From: an uncultured Prevotellaceae bacterium
Lineage (GTDB): Bacteria > Bacteroidota > Bacteroidia > Bacteroidales > Bacteroidaceae
Assembly: GCA_937877625.1 (NCBI GenBank)
Contig: CALFJG010000006.1
Span: forward strand, 1-29,429
Direction: 5' to 3'
Length of the DNA stretch: 29,429 bases
Position 1 is the first letter of the stretch, and the number at the start of each line of letters is the position of its first letter. The notes under the pieces were generated by a model. That model saw only the letters and a list, made by a program, of their open reading frames with translations, made no database searches and was not told where the DNA came from. Positions 7,446 through 15,081 of the stretch are shown piece by piece. The position numbers and the translations under genes were made by a program.

Positions 7446-8771
7446 ATGAAAATAGCAATTGTAGGCACAGGATACGTAGGCTTAGTAAGCGGAGCATGTT
7501 TCGCCGAGATGGGCGTTCACGTCACGTGTGTTGACATTGATGCCAACAAAATAGAAAAACTGCGCCACGGTGAGATACCTATATATGAACCTGGGCTTGA
7601 AGAGATGGTCTTGCGCAACGTACGCGAGGGTCGCCTCACGTTTACCACCCGCCTAACCGACTGCCTTGCCGATGTAGAGGCCGTCTTCAGTGCTGTCGGC
7701 ACACCACCCGATGAGGACGGCAGTGCCGACCTAAGTTATGTACTTAACGTGGCACGCGAGGTAGGACGAAATATGACTAACTACGTGGTACTCGTTACCA
7801 AGAGTACCGTACCCGTTGGCACGGCACAGAAGGTGAAACACGCCATACAGGAAGAACTTACCAAGCGCGGCGTGCAGATAGATTTCGACGTAGCGTCCAA
7901 CCCCGAATTTCTGAAAGAAGGCAGTGCGGTAAAAGACTTTATGTCGCCCGACCGCGTGGTGGTGGGCGTAGAGAGCGAGCGCGCCAAGTCGCTAATGACA
8001 AGGCTCTACCGTCCCTTTATGCTCAACAATTTCCGTGTGATTTTCACCGACATCCCCTCCGCAGAGATGATAAAATACGCAGCCAACTCTATGCTTGCCA
8101 CACGCATCTCGTTTATGAACGATATTGCCAACCTCTGCGAACTCGTTGGTGCCGATGTCAATATGGTACGCAAGGGCATAGGCTCCGACACGCGCATCGG
8201 TGGCAAGTTCCTCTATCCAGGCTGTGGCTACGGTGGCTCGTGCTTTCCCAAGGATGTGAAAGCCCTTATCCGCACCGCAGAGAAGAGCGGCTACAAGATG
8301 CGTGTGCTCCAAGCCGTGGAGGAGGTGAACAACGTACAGAAGACCATCGTTTTTGAGAAACTTTCGCGCCACTTCGGTGGCGACCTTGTCGACAAGACCA
8401 TTGCCATCTGGGGGCTGGCTTTCAAGGCCGAGACCGACGATATGCGTGAGGCCACCTCGCTCGTCACCATCGACCTGTTGCTTCAGGCCGGGTGTCGTGT
8501 CCGTGTGTTCGACCCCGTTGCTATGGACGAGTGTCGCCGTCGGCTGGGCGACAAGGTGGAATACACCCGCGACATCTACGACTGCGCCTTAGATGCCGAC
8601 GCACTGCTGTTACTCACCGAGTGGAAGCAGTTCCGTTTGCCTTCGTGGGAGGTGGTACATCGCACGATGCGTACCCCGCTCGTCATTGATGGCCGAAACA
8701 TATACAATGCCGAGGAAATGCGCCAGGCAGGATTTGCCTACGCTTGTATTGGCCGACCCGAGAGCCATTAA
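7446..8771 (+). CDS. UDP-glucose/GDP-mannose dehydrogenase family protein, probably UDP-glucose 6-dehydrogenase
   Basis: A 441-residue NAD-dependent enzyme. It most likely oxidises UDP-glucose to UDP-glucuronate in two steps, for capsule or exopolysaccharide precursors. The N-terminal Rossmann site is MKIAIVGTGYVGLVSG. KSTVPVGTAQ is near residue 120, and NPEFLKEGSA and AANSMLATRISFMNDIA follow. The catalytic cysteine is Cys266 in GGSCFPKD. The C-terminal substrate domain contains WGLAFKAETDDMREA. An in-frame ATG at 7392 lies inside the secG terminator, and the family begins at MKIAIVG, so 7446 is preferred. Specificity for UDP-glucose rather than a related UDP or GDP sugar is inferred from overall resemblance. 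The gene stands 42 bases before the PstS-like lipoprotein gene, probably one transcript. Confidence 0.92.
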   Translation: MKIAIVGTGYVGLVSGACFAEMGVHVTCVDIDANKIEKLRHGEIPIYEPGLEEMVLRNVREGRLTFTTRLTDCLADVEAVFSAVGTPPDEDGSADLSYVLNVAREVGRNMTNYVVLVTKSTVPVGTAQKVKHAIQEELTKRGVQIDFDVASNPEFLKEGSAVKDFMSPDRVVVGVESERAKSLMTRLYRPFMLNNFRVIFTDIPSAEMIKYAANSMLATRISFMNDIANLCELVGADVNMVRKGIGSDTRIGGKFLYPGCGYGGSCFPKDVKALIRTAEKSGYKMRVLQAVEEVNNVQKTIVFEKLSRHFGGDLVDKTIAIWGLAFKAETDDMREATSLVTIDLLLQAGCRVRVFDPVAMDECRRRLGDKVEYTRDIYDCALDADALLLLTEWKQFRLPSWEVVHRTMRTPLVIDGRNIYNAEEMRQAGFAYACIGRPESH

Positions 8772-8813
8772 CAACAAACCTATTTTTCCGCTTAACCATT
8801 TTCTCACATACGT

Positions 8814-9758
8814 ATGAAAAACTCATATAAAATGCTCATCGCACTGCTCTCTTCCGTAGCATTTCTGAGTGCTTGCGGCGGCGGCAAGGCCGACAATAGT
8901 TGGCTAAGTGCCGATGATGTGCGCGTAGCCATTGACGAGACTTTTGCTCCTATAATGGATGAAGAGGCACAGGCCTTTGCCCTCAACCACGTGGAGGCGA
9001 CGATGAAACCGCTCTACGCGAGTGAAGACAGCGCACTCCATCTGCTGCTGGCCGATAGTTTCCAGATGGCCATTGCCACGCGTGGCCTCACAGAGAGCGA
9101 AGAAGCTTTTATCAAAGGCAAGGGACGCTCTGCGCTACAAGCCGTTATCGCTAAAGACGCTTTCGCGCTTATTGTTGCCGCAGGGAGCAGCGACACGCTC
9201 TTTACGCTCGACGACCTTCGTGGTATCATCAGCGGCAAGATAACACGCTGGGAACAACTCTCCCACAGCCACAACAAAGGTGAGCTGCGCTTGGTGTTTG
9301 ACAAGTCGGGCAGTAGCACCGTGCGCTTTATGCGCGACAGCCTCAACGGCGGACAACCCATCACGGGCAACGTGTTCGCTCAAGGCAGTAGCCAAGGCGT
9401 AATAGAGGCTGTAAAGAACACACCCGGTGTGATAGGCGTGGTAGGTGTCGACTGGCTTCGTGCCGCCGGCGACAGCACGCTGAAAAACTTCAGCGGGCTG
9501 GGCTTTGAGGTAGCCCGCGTAAGCCGCTATGCCGACGAACGTAGCGAGTTCAAACGTCCCTGGCAATACCACATCGCCACCGGCAGCTATCCACTCGTAC
9601 GCCAAGTCTATGCCATTTGCACCGACCCACGCTCCAAGTCAATGCTCAAAAACTTCTACTTCTTCCTCAAAGGCGAGAACGGACAACGCATCATTTGCAA
9701 CAGCTCGCAGATGCTCCCCAATTCGCCTGTATATGTTAAGACGGTAAGTGTGAAGTAA
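8814..9758 (+). CDS. PstS-like phosphate-binding lipoprotein (periplasmic binding protein type 2)
   Basis: A 314-residue lipoprotein with signal MKNSYKMLIALLSSVAFLSAC; Cys21 is the lipidation site. The mature part resembles the PstS group: IATRGLTESE for the early ligand region, DAFALIVAAGSSD, LDDLRGIISGKITRWEQL (the hinge-proximal motif of PstS proteins) and FDKSGSSTVRFMRD, a Ser/Thr-rich stretch typical of phosphate contacts. PGVIGVVGVDWL and a C-terminal helix-rich segment follow. No pstC, pstA or pstB lies next to it, so it is an orphan binding protein; phosphate is the most likely ligand. It follows the UDP-sugar dehydrogenase gene closely and ends before a strong terminator. Confidence 0.85.
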   Translation: MKNSYKMLIALLSSVAFLSACGGGKADNSWLSADDVRVAIDETFAPIMDEEAQAFALNHVEATMKPLYASEDSALHLLLADSFQMAIATRGLTESEEAFIKGKGRSALQAVIAKDAFALIVAAGSSDTLFTLDDLRGIISGKITRWEQLSHSHNKGELRLVFDKSGSSTVRFMRDSLNGGQPITGNVFAQGSSQGVIEAVKNTPGVIGVVGVDWLRAAGDSTLKNFSGLGFEVARVSRYADERSEFKRPWQYHIATGSYPLVRQVYAICTDPRSKSMLKNFYFFLKGENGQRIICNSSQMLPNSPVYVKTVSVK

Positions 9759-9902
9759 GAACGCCTCCTCGCCTCCCCAATTCTGGCAATACTATATGTG
9801 CAAGGCTTAACTAAGGAGTAGAAAGGAAACGGAACGCAAAGAGACTGTTATATACCAACAACGTATAAAAGAGATTCGTTCTCTTCAAAACCCCATCGGG
9901 GC

Positions 9903-9958
9903 AAAGAAAAAACAAGGTCGGAATGATTTTGAAGTCAAGCCGACCTTGTTTTTTCTTT
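9903..9958. terminator. Bidirectional terminator between pstS-like and nitroreductase genes
   Basis: A perfect 19-bp inverted repeat (9903-9921 and 9940-9958, GC core AAGGTCGG/CCGACCTT) surrounds an 18-nt loop. The A-run on one side and T-run on the other give a U-tract in both directions. Weaker pairing extends outward (CATCGGGG / CCCGATG). It separates converging genes. Confidence 0.85.
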
Positions 9959-9981
9959 CTCCCGATGCGGTTTATCTGGTA

Positions 9982-10608
9982 TCAGTATCCAACAGGATGA
10001 TTAAGCAGCAAGACCATCGTGTCTGACAATCCGAGGGCTTCGCGTAGGGTGGCTTGATCCATTGTCATTCGTGGGACGGTTTTCAAGCCCAGCGCGGTGC
10101 AAGCCAGACAGATGTTTTGCGACACATAGCCTGCATCAACGGCTCCCATCAGTTGTCCGTTATGCGCAAACTGCCCCGTGTCGCTAACTAAGACTAAGCA
10201 CAGCGGGGCTTGTGCGGCGAAGGCTTGTCGGTCGGCCACAGCGTGACGCAGGTCGTGGTCGGAGACTTGAAGCAGGGTGTTTGACTGGGGGATATAGAGG
10301 TAGGCACCGTCTTGTCGGCAAACGTAGAGGCGGATGTCTTGTTTGTTCATGGCCGAGGGTGCAGTGATTTTCCCGTCGTCGCTACTTATGCCGCACGCGG
10401 CCCAGAGCAGATTGGCGAGTGTTTGGTCGGAGAGCGCACGTGCATCGGTGAAGTCGCGCACGGAGCGGCGCTTCTGCAACGCGTCAGCAAGGCTCATAGC
10501 GCGCGGGAAATCAACTGAAGGCAACTGTATCGTAGCCTGTGCCAAACACGGTGTACTCATCAGCGAACAAAGGCCGAAAGCAAGAGTTATAAAGCGGGAG
10601 GCGTTCAT
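9982..10608 (-). CDS. Exported nitroreductase-family oxidoreductase
   Basis: A 208-residue FMN-dependent nitroreductase-family protein. From the ATG at 10608 it begins with a signal peptide (MNASRFITLAFGLCSLM, then TPCLAQA, a signal peptidase I site). The enzyme domain starts with LADALQKRRSVRDF, the classic nitroreductase FMN-phosphate motif. LLWAACGIS, APSAMNKQDIRLYV and GAVDAGYVSQNICLACTALGL follow, and the protein ends in LNHPVGY. An upstream in-frame ATG at 10647 would disrupt the signal peptide. The domain is usually cytoplasmic, so a clear secretion signal is notable; similar exported forms occur in Bacteroidota. The substrate is unknown. It is oriented towards the terminator at 9903-9958. 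Confidence 0.88.
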   Translation of the reverse strand: MNASRFITLAFGLCSLMSTPCLAQATIQLPSVDFPRAMSLADALQKRRSVRDFTDARALSDQTLANLLWAACGISSDDGKITAPSAMNKQDIRLYVCRQDGAYLYIPQSNTLLQVSDHDLRHAVADRQAFAAQAPLCLVLVSDTGQFAHNGQLMGAVDAGYVSQNICLACTALGLKTVPRMTMDQATLREALGLSDTMVLLLNHPVGY

Positions 10609-10642
10609 AAATAAAACATTGTAGGGTTTATAAAACGAAAAT

Positions 10643-10720
10643 GGCAACCAGACACAAATAATAGGTACTCATTCAACCCCTTCACGCAATACGTTTTGCG
10701 TTGATTTGTGTTTGGCTGCC
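10643..10720. repeat. Imperfect inverted repeat between nitroreductase gene and tRNA
   Basis: GGCAACCAGACACAAAT (10643-10659) pairs with ATTTGTGTTTGGCTGCC (10704-10720) with two mismatches around a 44-nt loop. It lies downstream of the tRNA on the minus strand and may help end that transcript, though it lacks a clear U-tract. Confidence 0.4.
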
Positions 10721-10756
10721 AAGGCTTGCGATAGTAAAAAGAGATTAGCAAGCAAG

Positions 10757-10828
10757 TACCGCCTACGGGAATCGAACCCGTATACCATGCGTGAGAGGCA
10801 TGTATCCTAACCATTAGATGAAAGCGGC
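10757..10828 (-). tRNA. tRNA-Glu(CTC)
   Basis: A full cloverleaf can be folded on the minus strand. The acceptor stem is GCCGCTT/AGGCGGT with G-U pairs at 1-72 and 6-67, followed by discriminator A. The D arm is ATCT...GGAT with the AATGGTTA loop. The anticodon stem is CATGC/GCATG with loop CTCTCAC, giving anticodon CTC (reads GAG). The T arm is ACGGG-TTCGATT-CCCGT. CCA is not encoded; the next bases are CTT. It is a single tRNA gene with its own promoter. Confidence 0.93.
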
Positions 10829-10873
10829 AATTTGTCGAAGAACGCACGACACGTTTTTATGTCGTTTGCGCTG

Positions 10874-10904
10874 CAAAAGTAGATAAAAGTTTTAATGCAA
10901 CAAA
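10874..10904 (-). promoter_or_regulatory. Promoter for tRNA-Glu (TTTG-N19-TACTTTTG)
   Basis: On the minus strand, TTTG (10904-10901) is followed by 19 bases and TACTTTTG (10881-10874). This fits the Bacteroidota -33/-7 consensus exactly in sequence and spacing. The tRNA 5' end is 45 bases beyond the -7 element. Confidence 0.8.
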
Positions 10905-11003
10905 CATTTCCATAACTTTTTCCTTTGTCTGCGCGTTTTTTTCAGGCTGGAAGCGCAGTTTGTGGAACATAACTGTAAGACATATTTTCCACATATATAA
11001 GGA

Positions 11004-11034
11004 TTGCGGCAAAAAACGCTTCTGTTTACTTTTG
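11004..11034 (+). promoter_or_regulatory. Promoter for the TonB-dependent receptor gene (TTG-N20-TACTTTTG)
   Basis: TTG at 11004-11006 and TACTTTTG at 11027-11034 are 20 bases apart. The ATG at 11043 begins 8 bases after the -7 element, so the mRNA would have almost no leader. The alternative start at 11004 falls on the -33 element and is excluded. Confidence 0.75.
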
Positions 11035-11042
11035 CGCCTGTT

Positions 11043-13430
11043 ATGAAACTCACAACATCTCTTTATATTTTCTCTGCGGTGCTGACATTGCCCGCACAAG
11101 GAGAAATTGTTCCCGACACGGCCCGTCTGGGCGAAATAGCCCCGGCCATAGTTGTTGTAACAAATAAAGAAAACGCGCCGTTGCGTCAAACGCCGGTTAG
11201 TTCCACATCGCTCGAAGCCACAACACTGACGCTAAGCGGAAGTACAAACCTTAAAAGCGCATCACAGTTGGTGCCAGGGCTATTTATGCCCGCCTATGGC
11301 TCGCGCCTCACAGCGGCTACATACATACGCGGTGTCGGCTCACGTAGCGGTTCCCCCGCTGTAGGACTTTACGTAGATGGTATGCCGTATGTAGAAAAGA
11401 GTGCCTACGACTTTGGCTTTCTCGACGTGGAACGCGTAGAAGTGCTTCGCGGCCCGCAAGGCACACTCTATGGCCGTGGAGCGATGGGCGGACTAATACG
11501 TGTAAGTAGCACCGACCCGCTTACCACCTATGGCACCACACTCTCGTCCACGGTAGCTACGCGCAACGGCGGTTATCGTTTCAGCGGGCAGACATTCCTC
11601 CACGCCAACACAAATCTCGCCTTCGCGCTCGGTGCCTTCCAAGAGGGACAACACGGCTTCTTCCGCAATGCCACCACGGGGCGCAAGGCCGACGCAGGAA
11701 ATGCCACCGGAATAAAAGGGGCTATGGCCTGGCAAGCCACACAACGCTTACGTTTAGACCTAAACACGACGTATCAGTACAGCGATGAGCGCAGCAACCC
11801 GTATGTACTCACCAGCGACCCCGTCACAAACCTGCCCACAGGGGCTATCACACAAAACCGACAGAGCAACTATCGGCGAAATATGCTCACGAGCGGCCTC
11901 ACAGTGGCTTACCTCGGCAAAAAACTTGACCTCACGTCATTCACATCGCACCAATTAGTATCAGACCGCCTATTTATGGATCAAGACTTCATTAGCCTTG
12001 ACCTCTTCTCTTTAACACAGCAACAGCGCATCAACACACTTACCGAGGAAATCATCCTAAAGAGTAAGCCCCACAGTCGCTGGCAACACACCACAGGACT
12101 TTATGGCTCATACCAAAACACACGTACCACGTGTCCCGTGGTGTTCTACGGCGACGGTATGGCTTTCCTCAACTCACAAATGACAAGTATCTTTGCCGGC
12201 GTGCCACACGCTATGTCCCTCACGTTTGATGACGAGACACTACCGTTCACCTCGGCTTTCAAAACACCATCGTGGAACGCAGCACTCTACCACCAAAGCA
12301 CACTCCGCGACCTATTCGACAGCGGATTGTCGTTGACGCTTGGAGTTCGCGCCGACTACGACCGCCAAAAACTAAGTCTCAACAGCAGCACGTCACAACC
12401 CGTTGCCTACACCTATGCGATGCCGTCCTATCACGTCAATGCCAATCTCGAATCCACACCCTCCCTCACAGGCAAAGAGACCAACGACAACTGGCAAATA
12501 CTACCCAAGGCAGCACTGCAATACGACTTCAACGATGAGGCCGGCAACATTTACATTAGCGCGTCAAAGGGCTATCGCAGCGGAGGATATAACATACAAA
12601 ACTACTCCGACCTGTCGCAACTACAACTGCAACGCAATATGATGCTCGGCGTGCAGGAATATGTCGTTAGCGTATTTGAGAACATACCGTTACCCGAGGC
12701 GTTGAAGCAACAACATATAGCAACAATCAATGGCCTGCTCGAACCACACATCCCCGCCACACCTGAAATCGCTGCACTTCACTACAAACCCGAAACATCG
12801 TGGAGTTACGAACTCGGCACACACCTTAACCTATTTAACGGCGCACTGGAACTCGACGGCGCAGCCTATCTCATACACACACGCAACCTGCAACTATCGC
12901 GCTTTGCCGAGAGCGGTTTAGGCCGTGTGTTAGTAAATGCAGGACGTAGCCGCAGCATCGGCGGAGAGGTGGAGGCACGCACCCATTTGTTAGACAATCG
13001 TTTGCATCTCACGGCAGCCTACGCCTACACACACGCCACCTTCACACGCTACGACCTCGGACAAAACGGCGATGAAACTATCGACTACACCGACAACAAC
13101 GTGCCCTTTATGCCCAACCACACACTGATGTGTACCGCCCTCTTCCGTCAGCCGTTGAGCGGCTTCTTACAATCCATCTACGTCGGTGCTAATGTCAACG
13201 CCACAGGCCGCATCTACTGGGACGAGGCAAACACGATGCACGAGCCGTTCCGTGCCTTACTCGGCGCACGTATCGGCGTAGAACTCGCTGGCGGCATCGC
13301 CATCTCCCTATGGGGCGAGAACCTCACAGCACGCCGCACCAACGTGTTCCAATTCGTCAACATGAGCCGCACACTCTCACAGCCCGGCCTGCCACGCCAC
13401 TTCGGAGCCGACCTCACCGTGCGGCTATAA
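11043..13430 (+). CDS. TonB-dependent outer-membrane receptor
   Basis: A 795-residue outer-membrane transporter. A signal peptide (MKLTTSLYIFSAVLTLPAQG) is followed by a plug domain: QTPVSSTSLEATTL, LVPGLFMPAYGSRLTAATYI, and the hallmark VERVEVLRGPQGTLYGRGAM with GGLIRVSSTDP after it. The rest is a beta-barrel rich in alternating aromatic strands, closing with a C-terminal strand ending in Leu (RHFGADLTVRL). There is no N-terminal CarboxypepD_reg domain and no SusD partner next door, so it resembles iron-chelate or cobalamin receptors more than SusC glycan importers. The substrate cannot be assigned. It is transcribed alone from a strong promoter, divergent from tRNA-Glu. Confidence 0.92.
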   Translation: MKLTTSLYIFSAVLTLPAQGEIVPDTARLGEIAPAIVVVTNKENAPLRQTPVSSTSLEATTLTLSGSTNLKSASQLVPGLFMPAYGSRLTAATYIRGVGSRSGSPAVGLYVDGMPYVEKSAYDFGFLDVERVEVLRGPQGTLYGRGAMGGLIRVSSTDPLTTYGTTLSSTVATRNGGYRFSGQTFLHANTNLAFALGAFQEGQHGFFRNATTGRKADAGNATGIKGAMAWQATQRLRLDLNTTYQYSDERSNPYVLTSDPVTNLPTGAITQNRQSNYRRNMLTSGLTVAYLGKKLDLTSFTSHQLVSDRLFMDQDFISLDLFSLTQQQRINTLTEEIILKSKPHSRWQHTTGLYGSYQNTRTTCPVVFYGDGMAFLNSQMTSIFAGVPHAMSLTFDDETLPFTSAFKTPSWNAALYHQSTLRDLFDSGLSLTLGVRADYDRQKLSLNSSTSQPVAYTYAMPSYHVNANLESTPSLTGKETNDNWQILPKAALQYDFNDEAGNIYISASKGYRSGGYNIQNYSDLSQLQLQRNMMLGVQEYVVSVFENIPLPEALKQQHIATINGLLEPHIPATPEIAALHYKPETSWSYELGTHLNLFNGALELDGAAYLIHTRNLQLSRFAESGLGRVLVNAGRSRSIGGEVEARTHLLDNRLHLTAAYAYTHATFTRYDLGQNGDETIDYTDNNVPFMPNHTLMCTALFRQPLSGFLQSIYVGANVNATGRIYWDEANTMHEPFRALLGARIGVELAGGIAISLWGENLTARRTNVFQFVNMSRTLSQPGLPRHFGADLTVRL

Positions 13431-13514
13431 AGGAGGGAACTCCTTAAAGGTGTGTCCTATTTGTTCGCTTTGTCAGATCTCTAAACTTCTGCGTTAAGCC
13501 AGAAAAACAAAGCG

Positions 13515-13555
13515 AAGCTTGCTTCTACTCTGACATGGCGAGCAAAAGTCTGTTG
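13515..13555 (+). repeat. Interspersed repeat, copy 3 of 3
   Basis: AAGCTTGCT, 13 variable bases and GGCGAGCAAAAGTCTGTTG are identical in both end blocks to 3434-3474. The following GAAAACGAACATTT also appears, inverted, at the outer 5' arm of copy 2 (3401-3411). Confidence 0.7.
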
Positions 13556-13667
13556 AAAACGAACATTTAAGCCGTCATCGCCGTGAAAAATATGAGCGTA
13601 TGGAACAATTTGCTTAAATATCATAAAAAATTAAAGTTTTGCGCAGCCTTAAAAGGTAACAAATAGA

Positions 13668-13675
13668 TATCTTTG
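13668..13675 (+). promoter_or_regulatory. -7 element (TATCTTTG) upstream of gcvPA
   Basis: TATCTTTG fits TAnnTTTG. The nearest upstream TTTTG (13637-13641) is 26 bases away, longer than the usual 19-21, so only the -7 part is supported. The predicted leader is about 60 bases. Confidence 0.5.
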
Positions 13676-13742
13676 CCAACAAACCCGCACGAACAGACGC
13701 TTTTCCTTTCTAACACATCTTATCACATCAAATACTTCATAA

Positions 13743-15068
13743 ATGCAACACCGCTATTTTCCGCACACCGAGGAGGACGTGCAACAGATGTTAGAAGCCA
13801 TCGGCGCGAAATCGCTTGATGACCTCTATGCAGAAATTCCTCGCGAACTGCTTCTGCGTCGCGACTTGCAACTACCCATAGGCAAGAGCGAGGTGGAAAT
13901 CAGACAAGAATTTACCCGTCTCGCCAAGCAGAACAAACCCCTCGTATGCTTCGCGGGGGCAGGTAGTTACGACCACTACACACCGAGCCTTGTGCCTTAC
14001 ATCACCTCACGCTCGGAGTTCTCAACGAGCTACACCCCCTATCAAGCAGAGATTTCCCAAGGCACACTGATGTACATCTTTGAATATCAAACAATGATGG
14101 CCAACCTGACAGGTATGGATGTCTCCAACGCCTCTATGTATGACGGTGCCACAGCCACCGCCGAGGCGATGATGATGGCCACTGCCAGCGTACGAAAGCA
14201 CAACCGCGTGCTACTCTCTGCCACGCTCCCTCCCCGCATACTCGACGTATGCCGCACCTACGCCAGCTATCACGGCACGGACATCAATATCATCCCAGCA
14301 AAAGACGGTATAACAGACCGCGCTGCACTCACCGACCTGCTGGCCAAGGGCGACGTAGCCGGAGTTATAGTGCCGCAGCCCAACTATTACGGCATAGTGG
14401 AAGACCTCAGCGGTTTGGCCGATGAAGTACACGCACAAAAAGCACTGCTCATCGTCAGCGGCCCAGCAAGTCCGCTCGGCGTTTTGAAGTCGCCCGGCGA
14501 GTGGGGGGCCGACATCGCTTGCGGCGATGCACAAAGTTTGGGCATACCCCTCGGCTACGGAGGTCCTTACATCGGCTATCTGTGTGCTAAAAACGCACTT
14601 ATTCGCAAGATGCCTGGCCGCATCGTAGGACAAACGGAAGACACCGAGGGACGACGTGCCTTTGTGCTTACTATGCAAGCACGCGAGCAACATATCCGCC
14701 GCGAGAAAGCCACATCAAACATTTGCACCGCGCAAGGAATGATGTGCCTCTATGTAGCCGCATACCTCAGCCTGATGGGGCCGAGCGGACTGCGCGAAGT
14801 GAACGACACATCTTGCAAAGGAGCACACTACCTTGCCGAAGCACTCGTCAATAGCGGACAATTTGCACTCACCTACCCCGACCAACCTTTCCTTAACGAG
14901 TTCCGCCTAACATGTAAAGCCGCTCCCGCAGCCCAACTCATCAGCCGCGCAGCAGAGGCAGGCTACCTGGCCGGCGTACAGGACGAAACCGATGGACTAA
15001 TCCTCTGCGTTACCGAGCAACGCACCAAAGCCGAGACCGATAAACTCATACAAATCCTAACCGCTTAG
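13743..15068 (+). CDS. gcvPA: Glycine dehydrogenase (decarboxylating) subunit 1
   Basis: A 441-residue alpha subunit of the glycine cleavage P-protein. P-protein decarboxylates glycine and passes the aminomethyl group to lipoylated GcvH. Family landmarks: the N-terminal RYFPHTEEDVQQML, AGAGSYDHYTPSLVPYI near residue 70, TPYQAEISQGTLMYIFEYQT, NASMYDGATATAEAMMMA, LGIPLGYGGPYIGYL near 260 and REQHIRREKATSNICT near 315. This subunit lacks the PLP lysine, which is supplied by subunit 2. Gene and gcvPB are 13 bases apart on the same strand, giving equal production of both halves. The gene starts at ATG 13743 after a ~60-base leader. Confidence 0.94.
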   Translation: MQHRYFPHTEEDVQQMLEAIGAKSLDDLYAEIPRELLLRRDLQLPIGKSEVEIRQEFTRLAKQNKPLVCFAGAGSYDHYTPSLVPYITSRSEFSTSYTPYQAEISQGTLMYIFEYQTMMANLTGMDVSNASMYDGATATAEAMMMATASVRKHNRVLLSATLPPRILDVCRTYASYHGTDINIIPAKDGITDRAALTDLLAKGDVAGVIVPQPNYYGIVEDLSGLADEVHAQKALLIVSGPASPLGVLKSPGEWGADIACGDAQSLGIPLGYGGPYIGYLCAKNALIRKMPGRIVGQTEDTEGRRAFVLTMQAREQHIRREKATSNICTAQGMMCLYVAAYLSLMGPSGLREVNDTSCKGAHYLAEALVNSGQFALTYPDQPFLNEFRLTCKAAPAAQLISRAAEAGYLAGVQDETDGLILCVTEQRTKAETDKLIQILTA

Positions 15069-15081
15069 ACACTGCATTGTT

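Larger units (their letters stand above)
13431..13742. other. Gene-free gap before gcvPA
   Basis: No credible gene is seen. The gap contains repeat copy 3 (13515-13555) and a -7 element at 13668-13675. A secondary inverted repeat is visible: TTCGCTTTGT near 13463 against ACAAAGCGAA near 13507, and TGTCAGA against TCTGACA. No glycine-riboswitch-like pair of aptamers was recognised. Confidence 0.5.

Noticed and set aside
10856..11189. 110-codon minus-strand frame opposite the TonB receptor start
   Set aside because: It spans two consensus promoters and the receptor signal peptide; it is a shadow frame.
13431..13742. Glycine riboswitch upstream of gcvPA
   Set aside because: Context made it plausible, but the predicted leader after the -7 element is only about 60 bases and no aptamer-like conserved segments were recognised.
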